Source: Vagococcus silagei
GTDB lineage: Bacteria; Bacillota; Bacilli; Lactobacillales; Vagococcaceae
Length of the DNA stretch: 64,000 nt
Assembly (NCBI RefSeq): GCF_004795745.1
Contig: NZ_SDGV01000015.1
Location: forward strand, 23,526 to 87,525
Reading direction: 5' to 3'
Shown here: positions 40,495-50,371 of the stretch, in pieces
How positions within the stretch are numbered: position 1 is the first letter of the stretch
Layout of the letters: each line of letters starts with the position of its first letter
Notes under the pieces: generated by a model
Database searches by the model: none
Told to the model about the DNA's origin: nothing
What the model saw: the letters and a program-made list of their open reading frames with translations, nothing else
Program-made: the position numbers and the translations under genes

Positions 40495-41427
40495 ATGAAT
40501 ACAATTATTAATTATGTAGAAACCATGTTTATTAATTTGCCAGAAACGTTTGAAATGCGTCAATTGAAAACCGATATTTTAGCGAATATGGAAGATAAAT
40601 ACAATGAATTGAAAGCGCAAGGGATGACTGAAAATGAAGCAGTTGGGCAAGTTATTTCAGAATTTGGTAATATCGATGAAGTTTTAGAAGAGATGGAGTA
40701 TGCTTCTGAAGAAAAAAATGAAGAAGTGACGGAACAATTTCCAGTAATTGATTTGGGTGGCGCGCTTGAAATTGTTGAGGCTAAACGCAAGATTGGTCTT
40801 GAAGTTGGTATTGGTGTGATTGCTTGTTGTATTGGCATGGCGATCATGATGTGGTTTCAAGCACTTAATCATTTAGCGATTGGAACGGTGGGATTACTTT
40901 TAGCGGCAGCGGTGGGAACAGGATTTTTTATTGTTGCTGGCATGCAAAATAATCGTTATGACTATTTAGAAAAACCATTTGTTATTACGGGCCAAACGCG
41001 TCAAGTCATTGAAGAAAAAAAGAAAGCCTTTGAAAAAACGTTTATTTTTAGTATGGTCGCGGGAGTCTCAATTTGTATTATTGCTTTATTACCAGTGATT
41101 TTTTTCTCATTGAGTGAAAATAATGATACGTTGGTGGAAAAAAGTTTATCCGCTGGTTTCATTATCGCTTCAGCTGGTGTTTTTCTCTTTATCTATAGTG
41201 GCTTGATTCAAGGAACATATAATACTTTATTAAGTAAAGCTTTATTAAAACAACCAACTGAAGCAGAACTAAAAAAAGTGAAACGTAACCAGAAAATTGA
41301 TAGTATTTTTTGGCCAATTGTGACCGTTATCTTCTTTGTATGGGGCTTCTTTCTACCCGGTGGTTTTGCGGCATCATGGATTGTTTTTGCCGTTGGTGGT
41401 ATTTTAAGTGAGATTTGGGAAAACTAA
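40495..41427 (+). CDS. HAAS-domain (DUF1700-like) membrane protein
   Basis: A 310-residue protein with an N-terminal helical HAAS domain (about 1-65, LPETFEMRQLKTDILANMEDKYNELKAQGMTENEAVGQVISEFGNIDEV) followed by about six membrane helices in pairs. It is the usual partner of the PadR gene 48 bp upstream; together they form a membrane-linked sensing unit of unknown stimulus. GGAGGAGC ribosome-binding site. A strong terminator follows. Confidence 0.85.
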   Translation: MNTIINYVETMFINLPETFEMRQLKTDILANMEDKYNELKAQGMTENEAVGQVISEFGNIDEVLEEMEYASEEKNEEVTEQFPVIDLGGALEIVEAKRKIGLEVGIGVIACCIGMAIMMWFQALNHLAIGTVGLLLAAAVGTGFFIVAGMQNNRYDYLEKPFVITGQTRQVIEEKKKAFEKTFIFSMVAGVSICIIALLPVIFFSLSENNDTLVEKSLSAGFIIASAGVFLFIYSGLIQGTYNTLLSKALLKQPTEAELKKVKRNQKIDSIFWPIVTVIFFVWGFFLPGGFAASWIVFAVGGILSEIWEN

Positions 41428-41457
41428 CGATAACGATTATTTACACATAAAATTTAA

Positions 41458-41512
41458 AAGCATCAGTTACAAAATTTGGATGACAAGTTTTGTAACTGAT
41501 GCTTATTTTTTT
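41458..41512. terminator. Terminator between HAAS gene and phzF
   Basis: Perfect 17-bp stem AAGCATCAGTTACAAAA / TTTTGTAACTGATGCTT with a 13-base loop and ATTTTTTT. Confidence 0.95.
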
Positions 41513-41525
41513 GTGTTTACTACTA

Positions 41526-42371
41526 TTAAACAGTTAAATTCTTTGTTTCGCTATAGTAGCCTTTACCACCAACGTAAACCTTTTCGATTTCTTTTTCCAT
41601 ATTTGATTCTAATTTCACTAATATCTCAGAAGGCGAATTCAAGGCATAACCTTGTTCAAACACATATAAATCTTTTTCGATATGATGTTTTGTATATAGA
41701 TAGCTTGCTAGGGCACCATTTGAGGTCCCTGTTGCTGATTCTTCGTCAATCTCATAGAGGGGTGCAAAGTTACGACAGATGATACGATCATCATCAAATG
41801 TATAGAGATGCGTACCAACCACATCGTATTTTTCACTAATCGCCTTAATTTTATCAAAATTAGGATTTAGATCGTGTAATAAAGTGTCGCTCTTAATTGG
41901 AATTAAAATATCGCGTAATCCTGTTGAAACAATTTGAATTGAAAATGCGGTATTAATTTTATTTATAGCAAAGCATTCTTCAAATTCGATTGGATCGATA
42001 ACATCATAAAAACTAGGTTTGTTTTGTTCCATGAAAATCATCCCATCTTTAATCGATATTGTTAAAACGCCACTCTTCGTTTCAATTGTATATTCTTCTT
42101 TTGTTAATTGTCCTAAGTGCATCAAAATGGCAAATGAACCAATGGTGGCATGCCCACATAAATCAACTTCTTCTTTAGGTGTAAAGTATTCCAATTTAAA
42201 ATCAGCCACTTCTGAGTCTGTAATATAAGCCGTCTCGGCGTAACCTAATTGTTTCGCGATCGCCATTTTTTGTGTTGTTGTAAGAGTTGGTTCATTTAAA
42301 ACAACGCCAGCTTTGTTGCCACCTTGATTATTTTTACTAAAAGCACTGGCGACATAAACTAATATCTCCAT
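41526..42371 (-). CDS. PhzF family isomerase/epimerase-like protein
   Basis: A 281-residue PhzF-fold protein (two diaminopimelate-epimerase-like lobes). Typical blocks are GGNKAGVVL near residue 17, GYAETAYI (about 44-51, with the conserved catalytic Glu), VDLCGHATIGSF (about 69-80) and EESATGTSNGALASYL near 214. Members are isomerases of unknown substrate outside phenazine producers. Monocistronic, convergent with the HAAS gene. The reaction here cannot be told. Confidence 0.85.
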   Translation of the reverse strand: MEILVYVASAFSKNNQGGNKAGVVLNEPTLTTTQKMAIAKQLGYAETAYITDSEVADFKLEYFTPKEEVDLCGHATIGSFAILMHLGQLTKEEYTIETKSGVLTISIKDGMIFMEQNKPSFYDVIDPIEFEECFAINKINTAFSIQIVSTGLRDILIPIKSDTLLHDLNPNFDKIKAISEKYDVVGTHLYTFDDDRIICRNFAPLYEIDEESATGTSNGALASYLYTKHHIEKDLYVFEQGYALNSPSEILVKLESNMEKEIEKVYVGGKGYYSETKNLTV

Positions 42372-42420
42372 TTATCATCTTCCTTTCATATGCAAATAAA
42401 AGTATAACATGTATCAAGCA

Positions 42421-43056
42421 TTAATCGACAATTTTGACATTTAAAAAGGCCATCGAAAAATATAGTGCTTGTTCAGCATTAATGTGACAGCCTCTTAAAT
42501 TTTCGATTTGAGTATCAAAGCGTTCAAACTCACAAGTATTAAGTGCTAAGTCCTTTAATTTAGTATCAAAAAAATTCGCTTTATCCAATTTGCATTTATA
42601 TAGTTGTGATTTTTTAAATTCACTATCAATAAAGTCGGAACTAATCAAACTACATTCATCGAAAACAGTTTCTTTGAGTTTGGTTTCGCTAAAGTTAGAA
42701 AGGTCCATGAGACAGGCGTTAAATTCTGTATTAATAAAGTAGCTTTTTCTGAAGTTGGTTCCCATCATTTTACAGTTATTAAAAGTGACACGATGGATAC
42801 TGCCTTCAAATAAATCACAATTTGAAAGATCACAATTTTGGAAGATACAATCGGTAATTTCGATTTTCTTAAAATCATTACGACTAAAGACAACATTTTT
42901 AAACAGCACTTCATTAAAGACTGGTCGTTCAATACTTAGCTCCTCAACGACTTCCTTTTCGATTTTCGCATACTCCAAATAATAGTCTTCATGATCAAGA
43001 ATCGTAAAGAAAGAAGTAGACTCAAGGGTATCAATTTTTATTTTTGGCTTTTTCAT
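42421..43056 (-). CDS. Pentapeptide-repeat protein
   Basis: A 211-residue protein whose central part (about 45-175) is built from A(D/N)LXX-type five-residue repeats with central Phe/Leu, for example FQNCDLSNCDL, FRKSYFINTEFNACLMDLSNF and FKKSQLYKCKLDKANF, forming a right-handed quadrilateral helix. The end LRGCHINAEQALYFSMAFL caps the coil. Some proteins of this size protect DNA gyrase (Qnr type), but no Qnr-specific loop is evident, so function stays open. AAGGAG ribosome-binding site. Confidence 0.85.
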   Translation of the reverse strand: MKKPKIKIDTLESTSFFTILDHEDYYLEYAKIEKEVVEELSIERPVFNEVLFKNVVFSRNDFKKIEITDCIFQNCDLSNCDLFEGSIHRVTFNNCKMMGTNFRKSYFINTEFNACLMDLSNFSETKLKETVFDECSLISSDFIDSEFKKSQLYKCKLDKANFFDTKLKDLALNTCEFERFDTQIENLRGCHINAEQALYFSMAFLNVKIVD

Positions 43057-43471
43057 GTTGAAAACTCCTTTATTTAATAAAGTTTTTGTGATACCTGTAT
43101 TTTAGCACAGTTAAAAAAACTGTTCTTAAAAAATGATGAGAGGAATTTTGACCGATTTGGCATTAACGTTAATTGCTAAAAAAATTTGCGGACTACACAG
43201 ATCGCCTGTGATGACCTGAAATGCTACTTTTTCTCATGAAATTATAAGATTTACTTTTTTAATCCTCCGGTATTTAGGTAAAATTTACTTTTTTCACAAA
43301 GTGTAAAAGACTAAAAAACAAAATTGTTTCTTCTGTAACGTTGTATTGTCAACGTTTACAAGAGGTATAAAAATAACTAATAGCGAAATAAATTAAATCA
43401 ATTTGTGTGCGCTTTCAAAACGGGTTATTGTGGTGGTGTAAAGAAGAACAATAAAGATGGGGTGAACGAAA
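43057..43471 (+). promoter_or_regulatory. Regulatory region of the bkd cluster with cre box
   Basis: A 415-bp gap with no gene seen. It holds an inverted repeat AACGTTG (43337-43343) / CAACGTT (43350-43356) next to a TTTACA -35-like element, and TGTGTGCGCTTTCA at 43404-43417, which on the minus strand matches the CcpA cre consensus at all but one position. Carbon catabolite repression of bkd is therefore likely. ACAGTT/AACTGT arms near 43108-43125 flank the pentapeptide gene promoter. Confidence 0.6.
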
Positions 43472-44296
43472 TTGATTACAGTTTCAGTAGCTGGCGGGTC
43501 TCAGCCAGAGATTTTAGCTCTTGTCAAAGAAGCACATGCGCGTCATGAGAACCAATTAAAATTTGTTGTGTTTGATACAAAAGATAACATTGCAGATGAA
43601 ACAGTTTGGGAATATGTCCAATGTGAAGACGAGCAAGAAATCGTTAAGAAAGCAGTTACACTAGTAGCTGAAGGTGGCGCTCAAATTCTCTTGAAAGGAA
43701 TTATTCAAACACATACTCTTCTAAAAGAACTTTTAAAGAAAGAGTACGATTTGAAAGAAAAATCAATCCTTTCACACGTTGCAATGGTAGATATTCCAGC
43801 AACAGGTCAATCGTTTTTATTAACAGATTGCGCAATGAATATTGCACCGACTGAAGAAAGTTTAATCAAAATCGTCGAAAACGCTCAAGGTGTGGCAAAC
43901 AAAATCGGCTTGAAACAACCTAAGATTGCACTACTTAGCGCAGCAGAAAACTTCAATCCAAAAATGCCATCATCAGTTTTAGGAAAAGCAGTAACTGAAC
44001 ATTTTGCAGCGGATGAAACAAGTAAAGTCTTTGGTCCAATCTCACTTGATTTGGCATTATCAAAGGACGCTGTAGAGCACAAACGTTATGAAGGACCAAT
44101 TATGGGAGATGCGGACATTATTGTTGTTCCAGTAATCGATGCTGGAAACAGCTTGTACAAATCATTAACTATATTTGGCGGAGCAAAAGTCGGCGGAACA
44201 ATCGTTGGAACAAAAGTTCCAGTTGTTTTAACGTCAAGAAGTGACTCAACCGAAAGTAAACTTCACTCATTAGAGTTTGCAATGAAACAAGTTTAA
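43472..44296 (+). CDS. ptb: Phosphate butyryltransferase
   Basis: A 274-residue member of the phosphotransacetylase/phosphotransbutyrylase family, TTG start seven bases after GGGGTG. Family blocks include GGAQILLKGIIQTHTLLKELL near residue 69-90, LSHVAMVDIP, and the C-terminal VPVVLTSRSDSTESKLHSLEFA. It exchanges branched-chain acyl-CoA for acyl phosphate, which the next enzyme uses to make ATP. First gene of a six-gene cluster in the same order as the Enterococcus faecalis ptb-buk-bkdDABC cluster. Confidence 0.93.
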   Translation: MITVSVAGGSQPEILALVKEAHARHENQLKFVVFDTKDNIADETVWEYVQCEDEQEIVKKAVTLVAEGGAQILLKGIIQTHTLLKELLKKEYDLKEKSILSHVAMVDIPATGQSFLLTDCAMNIAPTEESLIKIVENAQGVANKIGLKQPKIALLSAAENFNPKMPSSVLGKAVTEHFAADETSKVFGPISLDLALSKDAVEHKRYEGPIMGDADIIVVPVIDAGNSLYKSLTIFGGAKVGGTIVGTKVPVVLTSRSDSTESKLHSLEFAMKQV

Positions 44297-44317
44297 AAGG
44301 AACAAAGGAGAACGTAG

Positions 44318-45394
44318 ATGAAAGCAATTTTAGTTATTAATCCAGGCTCAACATCAACAAAGTTAGCAGTTTTCTCAGGAACTGAAATGATCGCTGAAAA
44401 GACATCAAGACATTCAGTTGAGGAAATGAGTCAATTTGACGGTGTCATTAGCCAAATTGAATTTCGTAAAAACATGATTGAAGCTTTTATTAACGAACAT
44501 CAATTGGAAAGTAAGTTAGTAGCAATTGTTGGACGTGGAGGTTTATTAAAACCAATTCCAGGTGGGACTTATCGTGTAGATGAAGAGATGTTAGAAGATT
44601 TAAGAACAGAAAAATACAACACACACGCATCAAACTTAGGCGGGATCTTAGCGTATGAACTTGCTGAAAAATTTGATATTCCATCATTTATCGTTGACCC
44701 AGTGGTTGTTGATGAAATGAATGATCTAGCAAGAATTTCAGGTCTTAAGGGAATTAATCGTCGTAGTGTGGGACATGCTTTAAATCAAAAAGCTGTTGCA
44801 AGACGTGCCGTTGAATCTGAGAACAAAGAATATGATGAAAGTTCTCTAATCGTTGCTCACTTAGGTGGTGGTATCAGTATTGGTGCTCACCAAAACGGTA
44901 AGATGGTCGATGTTGTCAATGGTTTAGATGGTGAAGGACCTTATTCACCAGAAAGAAGTGGTACATTACCACTTATCAATTTTGCAGAATTAATCACTTC
45001 AAATAATATGTCAATTCCAGAAGTTAAGAAAATGATTGCCGGCAATGCTGGTTTGAAATCTTACTTAGGTGAAACAGATTTACGTGAAGTAGAAAAACGT
45101 ATTGAAGCTGGTGATTCTGAAGCACAATACTATTTAGACGGCATGTGTTACCAAGTAGCCAAAAACATTGGTGAAATGGGAGCTGTGCTAAAAGGAAAAG
45201 TGGATTACATCGTTTTAACAGGTGGCGCAATTTACTCAGAGTATATCTTAGGTAAAATCAGCCAATATGTTGAATGGATTGCTCCAGTTAAAGCTTTCCC
45301 GGGCGAAGTTGAAATGGAAGCTTTAAATGAAGGTGCGTTACGTGTCTTAAATGGTGAAGAAATAGCATTAAATTACGGTGAAGTTGGACAATAG
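44318..45394 (+). CDS. buk: Butyrate kinase
   Basis: A 358-residue ASKHA-fold acetate/butyrate kinase. The phosphate motif INPGSTSTKLAVF (residues 6-18) and HLGGGISIGAHQNGKMVDVVNGLDGEGPYSPERSG near 185-220 are clear, as is VLTGGAIYS near 301. It converts (branched-chain) acyl phosphate and ADP to the fatty acid and ATP. AAAGGAGAACG ribosome-binding site; 22 bp after ptb. Confidence 0.95.
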   Translation: MKAILVINPGSTSTKLAVFSGTEMIAEKTSRHSVEEMSQFDGVISQIEFRKNMIEAFINEHQLESKLVAIVGRGGLLKPIPGGTYRVDEEMLEDLRTEKYNTHASNLGGILAYELAEKFDIPSFIVDPVVVDEMNDLARISGLKGINRRSVGHALNQKAVARRAVESENKEYDESSLIVAHLGGGISIGAHQNGKMVDVVNGLDGEGPYSPERSGTLPLINFAELITSNNMSIPEVKKMIAGNAGLKSYLGETDLREVEKRIEAGDSEAQYYLDGMCYQVAKNIGEMGAVLKGKVDYIVLTGGAIYSEYILGKISQYVEWIAPVKAFPGEVEMEALNEGALRVLNGEEIALNYGEVGQ

Positions 45395-45427
45395 TCTAAA
45401 CTTTACAGACGTGGGAGTGAAGAAACA

Positions 45428-46840
45428 GTGGCAGAACAAACAGATTTACTTATTTTAGGTGGCGGTACTGGTGGCTACGTAGCAGCTATTCGTGCAGCTC
45501 AAAAAGGATTAAGCGTTACAATCGTTGAAAAATACAAACTTGGTGGAACTTGTTTACACCGTGGCTGTATTCCAACAAAAGCATTATTAAGAAGTGCAGA
45601 AGTCTATGACACAATCAAAGACGCAGCGACATTCGGGATCGACAATGTTTCTGATTACGCAGTAAACTTCAAAACAATCCAAGATCGTAAACAATCAATT
45701 ATTGATCAATTACATCAAGGTGTTGAAGGACTATGTAAAAAGAACAAAATTAAAGTTTTAGAAGGTGAAGGTGCAATCTTAGGACCATCAATCTTCTCAC
45801 CAGTTTCTGGTGCAGTAGCTGTTACATTTAATGACAAGAGTAAAGAAGAAGAAATCATCGTTCCGAAAAATGTCATTATCGCTACAGGATCAACTCCTAG
45901 AACTTTACCAAGTCTACCTCTTGATGAAGAAAATATTCTTTCATCAGATGGCATGCTTGAATTAGCAGAATTACCAAAATCAATCGCAATCGTTGGTGGT
46001 GGTGTCATTGGTGTTGAATGGGCATCATTATTGAACAGTTTAGGTGTTGAAGTTACAATCGTTGAATTCTTAGACCGTTTATTAATTAATGAAAGTTCAA
46101 CTGTTTCTCGTGAACTTAAGAAGAGCCTAGAAAGCCGCGGCATCAAAGTAATGCTTAAAGCTGAAGTTCAAGGTGCTGACGTTAAGAAAAAAGCAATTGA
46201 TGTTAAAATTGCGGGTCAAGATGACTTGAAAGTTGAAAAAGTTATGGTTGCAATCGGCCGTGCGCCTAAAGTTGAAGGATTTGGTCTTCAAAATACTTCT
46301 GTTAAATACGAACCAAAAGGTATTGAAGTGAATGAATTCTATCAAACAACTGAAAGCCATATCTACGCTGTAGGTGACTGTATTGATACAATGCAACTTG
46401 CACACGTTGCAATGAAAGAAGGCGAATTAGCTGTTAGTCACATTTTAGGTGAGACAGTTGAGCCATTAAACTATGTAAACGTACCACGTGGCGTTTATAC
46501 AAACCCAGAAATCGCAAGTGTTGGTTACGTTAAAGATAATGTACCTGCAGATAAAAAAGTTAAAATTGGTACATTCAGTTTTGCTGGCAATGGTAAATCA
46601 TTAGTTTACGGTGCCAATGAAGGGTTTGTGGAAGTTATTCGTGACGAAGAAACAGATGATTTATTAGGAGTTTCAATCATTGGACCTCACGCGACAGATT
46701 TAATTTCTGAAGCAAGTACAGCTGTTTACTTAGATGCATCTCCAATTGAAATTGGTGAAGCGATTCATCCACATCCAACTTTATCAGAAGTAATTCAAGA
46801 AGCAGCATTGGATTCATATAAAAAAGCAATTCATAAATAG
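45428..46840 (+). CDS. bkdD: Dihydrolipoamide dehydrogenase (E3) of branched-chain 2-keto acid dehydrogenase
   Basis: A 470-residue flavoprotein starting at GTG. The FAD site is GGGTGGYVAAIRAA (about 11-24), the redox disulfide GGTCLHRGCIPTKALL gives the Cys pair near 43 and 48, the NAD site is VGGGVIGVEWASLL near 190, and the C-terminal HPHPTLSE (near 446) supplies the catalytic base. It reoxidises the lipoyl arm of the E2 subunit. Placement as the first complex gene (bkdD) agrees with the E. faecalis order. Confidence 0.95.
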   Translation: MAEQTDLLILGGGTGGYVAAIRAAQKGLSVTIVEKYKLGGTCLHRGCIPTKALLRSAEVYDTIKDAATFGIDNVSDYAVNFKTIQDRKQSIIDQLHQGVEGLCKKNKIKVLEGEGAILGPSIFSPVSGAVAVTFNDKSKEEEIIVPKNVIIATGSTPRTLPSLPLDEENILSSDGMLELAELPKSIAIVGGGVIGVEWASLLNSLGVEVTIVEFLDRLLINESSTVSRELKKSLESRGIKVMLKAEVQGADVKKKAIDVKIAGQDDLKVEKVMVAIGRAPKVEGFGLQNTSVKYEPKGIEVNEFYQTTESHIYAVGDCIDTMQLAHVAMKEGELAVSHILGETVEPLNYVNVPRGVYTNPEIASVGYVKDNVPADKKVKIGTFSFAGNGKSLVYGANEGFVEVIRDEETDDLLGVSIIGPHATDLISEASTAVYLDASPIEIGEAIHPHPTLSEVIQEAALDSYKKAIHK

Positions 46841-46858
46841 AAGAAAGGTTGATGAATA

Positions 46859-47845
46859 ATGAAAACGTTAAAAAAATCAGGTTTATCAAAAGAACAAATC
46901 GTTCAAGCATATCGTGAAGTATTGAGAGGTCGTCGTTTAGACGAACGTCTATGGCAATTAACTCGTATTGGTAAAACTTCATTTAACATCTCTGGTCAAG
47001 GAGCTGAAGTTGCACAAGTTGCAATGGCAATGGCTTTTGATCATGAAAAAGACTACTTCTTACCATACTACCGTGACATGACTGCATGTTTAGTTTGGGG
47101 AATGTCATCAAAAGATATCCTTATGGGATCATTTGGTAAAGACGCTGACCCATCTTCTCATGGTCGTCAAATGCCTAATCACTATGGTTCAAAAGAACAT
47201 AACATTGTTTCATTCTCTTCTACAGTAAGTACACAAATGCCTTTAGCTACAGGTGTTGGTTACGCTGCTTTATTAGAAAATAAAGACTATGTTGCTTTAA
47301 CAACAACTGGTGAAGGTTCTGCCAACCAAGGTGAAGTTCAAGAAGCAATGAACTTTGCAGGAGTTAAAAAATTACCAGTAATCTTTGTAGTAGAAAACAA
47401 TGCTTACGCTATTTCAACACCAATTGATGAACAATATGCAAACAAACATATGTCAGATCGTGCAGTTGGATACGGATTTGAAGGAATCACAGTTGACGGA
47501 AATGACTTTACAGAAGTTTACTTAACATTCAAAAAAGCAGTTGAAGATGCACGTAACAAAAAAGGACCAAAATTAATCGAACTTATGGTATCTCGTTTAA
47601 CATCTCACTCTGCTGATGATGATCAAACTATCTACCGTTCTAAAGAAGAAATTGAATCAATGAAAGAAAAAGATCCATTGACTGACTTTGAAAAACAATT
47701 GATTAAAGAAGGTTACTTAACACAAGAAGAAATCGATGCAATCGATGTTGAAATTCGTGCTGAAGTTGACAAAGCGACTGACGAAGCAGAAGCAATGCCA
47801 GAACCAGCAGCAGATACATTATTAGACGAAGTTTACGCTAAATAA
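46859..47845 (+). CDS. bkdA: Branched-chain 2-keto acid dehydrogenase E1 alpha
   Basis: A 328-residue thiamine-diphosphate subunit. The ThDP motif is GEGSANQGEVQEAMNFAG followed by VVENNAYAIS (about 158-186), with ISGQGAEVAQVAMA near 44 and RLTSHSADDDQT near 248. Together with E1 beta it decarboxylates the keto acids derived from Val, Ile and Leu and acylates the lipoyl group. GAAAGG ribosome-binding site; 18 bp after bkdD. Confidence 0.93.
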   Translation: MKTLKKSGLSKEQIVQAYREVLRGRRLDERLWQLTRIGKTSFNISGQGAEVAQVAMAMAFDHEKDYFLPYYRDMTACLVWGMSSKDILMGSFGKDADPSSHGRQMPNHYGSKEHNIVSFSSTVSTQMPLATGVGYAALLENKDYVALTTTGEGSANQGEVQEAMNFAGVKKLPVIFVVENNAYAISTPIDEQYANKHMSDRAVGYGFEGITVDGNDFTEVYLTFKKAVEDARNKKGPKLIELMVSRLTSHSADDDQTIYRSKEEIESMKEKDPLTDFEKQLIKEGYLTQEEIDAIDVEIRAEVDKATDEAEAMPEPAADTLLDEVYAK

Positions 47846-47868
47846 TTTAGAGACAATGAGAGGAATGA

Positions 47869-48861
47869 ATGACAATGGCAGAAATGACATATTTAGAAGC
47901 AATTAACTTAGGTATTTCTGAAGAAATGGCTAGAGATGAAAAAGTTGTTATCTTTGGAGAAGACGTTGGTGGAGATAAAGGTGGCGTTTTCGGAGTTACA
48001 AAAGGATTAGCAGCAAAATATGGTGACGATCGTTGTTTCAACACACCATTAACTGAAGGTTTAATCGGTGGTTTAGCAGTAGGTCTTGGTCTTAAAGGCT
48101 TCCGTCCAATCGGTGAATTCCAATTTGCGGACTACATTTTACCAGCAACTAACCAAATTTTATCAGAAGCTCGTACTTTACGTTACCGTACTAAAGGTGA
48201 CTGGACAGCACCAATCGTTTATCGTACGCCTTACGGTGGTGGAGTTCGTGGTGGACTATACCACTCTCAATCTACTGAAAAAGTATTTATTGGACAACCT
48301 GGTTTACGTGTTGTAACACCATCAAATCCATATGATGCAAAAGGTATGATTAAAGCTGCAATTCGTTGTGATGACCCAGTTATCTTCTACGAACACAAAC
48401 GTTTATACCGTCTATTAAAAGCAGACGTTCCAACTGATGATTATATTGTACCAATCGATAAAGCTAACGTTGTTCGCGAAGGTAGCGACATTACAGTTAT
48501 CGCTTACGGTATGATGTTACAATATGCAATTTCAGCAGCAGAAAAATTAGCAGCTGAAGGTATTGATGCAGAAGTAGTTGACGTTCGTTCATTATATCCA
48601 TTAGATCGTGAAACTTTAGTTAATGCAGCTAAGAAAACTGGTAAAGTTCTATTAGTTACAGAAGATAATAAAGAAAGTACAGTAATGAGTGAAATCGCAG
48701 CAATGATCGCTGAAGACGCATTATTTGATTTAGATGCTCCTATTCAACGTTTAGCTGGACCAGACGCACCAAGTATGGCATATGCTTTACCACTTGAGCG
48801 TGAGTTCTTAGTAAATGAAGAACAAGTTATTTCAGCAATGAGAGAATTAGCAGAGTTTTAA
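47869..48861 (+). CDS. bkdB: Branched-chain 2-keto acid dehydrogenase E1 beta
   Basis: A 330-residue E1 beta subunit. Characteristic segments are FGEDVGGDKGGVFGVTKGL (26-44), NTPLTEGLIGGLAVGLGLKG, and the C-terminal transketolase-like domain with VVDVRSLYPLD and LAGPDAPSMAY. Two in-frame ATGs (47869 and 47875) are possible after GAGAGGA; I keep the first. It completes the E1 heterotetramer. Confidence 0.93.
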   Translation: MTMAEMTYLEAINLGISEEMARDEKVVIFGEDVGGDKGGVFGVTKGLAAKYGDDRCFNTPLTEGLIGGLAVGLGLKGFRPIGEFQFADYILPATNQILSEARTLRYRTKGDWTAPIVYRTPYGGGVRGGLYHSQSTEKVFIGQPGLRVVTPSNPYDAKGMIKAAIRCDDPVIFYEHKRLYRLLKADVPTDDYIVPIDKANVVREGSDITVIAYGMMLQYAISAAEKLAAEGIDAEVVDVRSLYPLDRETLVNAAKKTGKVLLVTEDNKESTVMSEIAAMIAEDALFDLDAPIQRLAGPDAPSMAYALPLEREFLVNEEQVISAMRELAEF

Positions 48862-48888
48862 AGTTAGTATTTTAGGAGGAAAAAAATC

Positions 48889-50205
48889 ATGGCAATCAAA
48901 CAAATTAAAATGCCCAACTTGGGTGAAAGTGTTACAGAAGCATCAGTCGTTCAATGGTTAGTACAACCAGGAGATACAGTTAAACGTTACGACCCATTAG
49001 TAGAGGTTGTTTCAGATAAAGTAACTACAGAAGTACCATCTGACTTTGATGGTGTTGTAAAAGAACATTTAATCGAATTAGATACAGATGTGCCAATCGG
49101 TACACCATTCATGACTTTAGACGTTGAAGGTGCTGAAGAAGATCCAGTTGAAGTTGTTGAAGAAGTAAAAGTTGAAGCAGCAGCACCAGCTCCAGCTCCA
49201 ACTCCAGCAGTGGAACCAGTTGTAGTTGCAACTCCAGCTCCAGTAGCACCAGTTGCTCAAGGTAAAGCATCAGGTCGTTTCTCACCAGCAGTTATGCGTT
49301 TAGCTCAAGAAAAAAATATTGATTTAGCGCAAGTTGTAGGTACTGGTAAAGATGGACGTATCACTCGTAAAGATATTCTTAACTTTACTCCAGGTGCGGC
49401 ACCAGTTGCAGCAGCTCCAGTTCAAGAAACAATTACAGTTGTTGAAACGTCTGCACCAGCAGCATCAACTCCAGCTGTTGAAGCAACACCAGTTGCAACA
49501 ACTTCAGGCGATACAGTTGTCGCAGCTGACGGTGTTAGAAAAGCAATTGCTAAGAAAATGGTACAAAGCGTGAACGAAATACCTCACGCATGGATCATGG
49601 TTGAAGCTGACGTAACAAACATTGTTAAATTACGTAATGAAGTGAAAAATGACTTCAAACAACGTGAAGGTATGACATTAAGCTTCTTCCCATTCTTTGC
49701 TAAAGCTGTTGTTCAAGCAATGAAAACAAATCCAAAAATTAATACATCATGGGATAATGGTAACATTATTTACCATAACGATATTAACTTGTCAATCGCT
49801 GTGACAACTGACGAACATTTATTCGTTCCAGTTATTCACAATGCAGATAACTATTCATTAGCTGGTTTAACAAAAGAAATTAACCGTTTAGCTGGTGACG
49901 TACGTAAAGGTTCATTAGCTAGTAAAGATATGCAAGGCGGAACATTTACATTGAACAACACAGGTTCATTAGGATCAGTTCAATCAATGGGAATTATTAA
50001 CCACCCACAAGCTGCAATCTTGCAAGTTGAATCAATCAATAAACGTATTGTACCAACGGCTGATGGCGGATTTAAAACAGCAGACATGGTTAACCTATGT
50101 CTATCAATTGACCATAGAATTTTAGATGGTCAACAAGCTAGTCAATTCTTGAAAGATATTAAAGAAAACCTTGCTCGCTTCTCAGCAGCATCAGATATCT
50201 ACTAA
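48889..50205 (+). CDS. bkdC: Branched-chain 2-keto acid dehydrogenase E2 (lipoyl acyltransferase)
   Basis: A 438-residue core subunit: one lipoyl domain (1-80; lipoyl Lys in VSDKVTTEV near 45), an Ala/Pro-rich linker, a peripheral-subunit-binding domain (about 125-160, FSPAVMRLAQEKNIDLAQVVGTGKDGRITRKD), a second linker, and the acyltransferase domain (about 205-438) ending in DHRILDGQQASQFL with the catalytic His and Asp. It transfers the branched acyl group to CoA for Ptb. AGGAGG ribosome-binding site. Last gene before a strong terminator. Confidence 0.95.
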   Translation: MAIKQIKMPNLGESVTEASVVQWLVQPGDTVKRYDPLVEVVSDKVTTEVPSDFDGVVKEHLIELDTDVPIGTPFMTLDVEGAEEDPVEVVEEVKVEAAAPAPAPTPAVEPVVVATPAPVAPVAQGKASGRFSPAVMRLAQEKNIDLAQVVGTGKDGRITRKDILNFTPGAAPVAAAPVQETITVVETSAPAASTPAVEATPVATTSGDTVVAADGVRKAIAKKMVQSVNEIPHAWIMVEADVTNIVKLRNEVKNDFKQREGMTLSFFPFFAKAVVQAMKTNPKINTSWDNGNIIYHNDINLSIAVTTDEHLFVPVIHNADNYSLAGLTKEINRLAGDVRKGSLASKDMQGGTFTLNNTGSLGSVQSMGIINHPQAAILQVESINKRIVPTADGGFKTADMVNLCLSIDHRILDGQQASQFLKDIKENLARFSAASDIY

Positions 50206-50218
50206 AATAAGCTAGACC

Positions 50219-50275
50219 TACATATTAGGGGTGCCGTCTGTCCTCGGATGGACGCGCCTCCTCTAATATTTTAAT
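50219..50275 (+). terminator. Terminator of the bkd operon
   Basis: An unusually long, G/C-rich hairpin: ATATTAG/CTAATAT outer arms, an inner GGTG/CGCC helix and a nine-pair CGTCTGTCC/GGATGGACG helix, followed by ATTTTAATTTT. Confidence 0.85.
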
Positions 50276-50371
50276 TTTGATTTTCCATGTGCATTTATTC
50301 TCAAAGAAGTACATTTGTTTTTAAAATTATTGTTGTTTATCGAAAAAAATAAATATATAGGGGTATTTACT

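Noticed and set aside
42421..43056. Qnr-type quinolone-resistance protein
   Set aside because: Length is similar to enterococcal Qnr, but the N-terminus and repeat pattern show no Qnr-specific features I recognise; kept as a general pentapeptide protein.
43200..43471. Sigma-54 promoter for the bkd cluster
   Set aside because: No TGGCAC-N5-TTGC element was found in the region.
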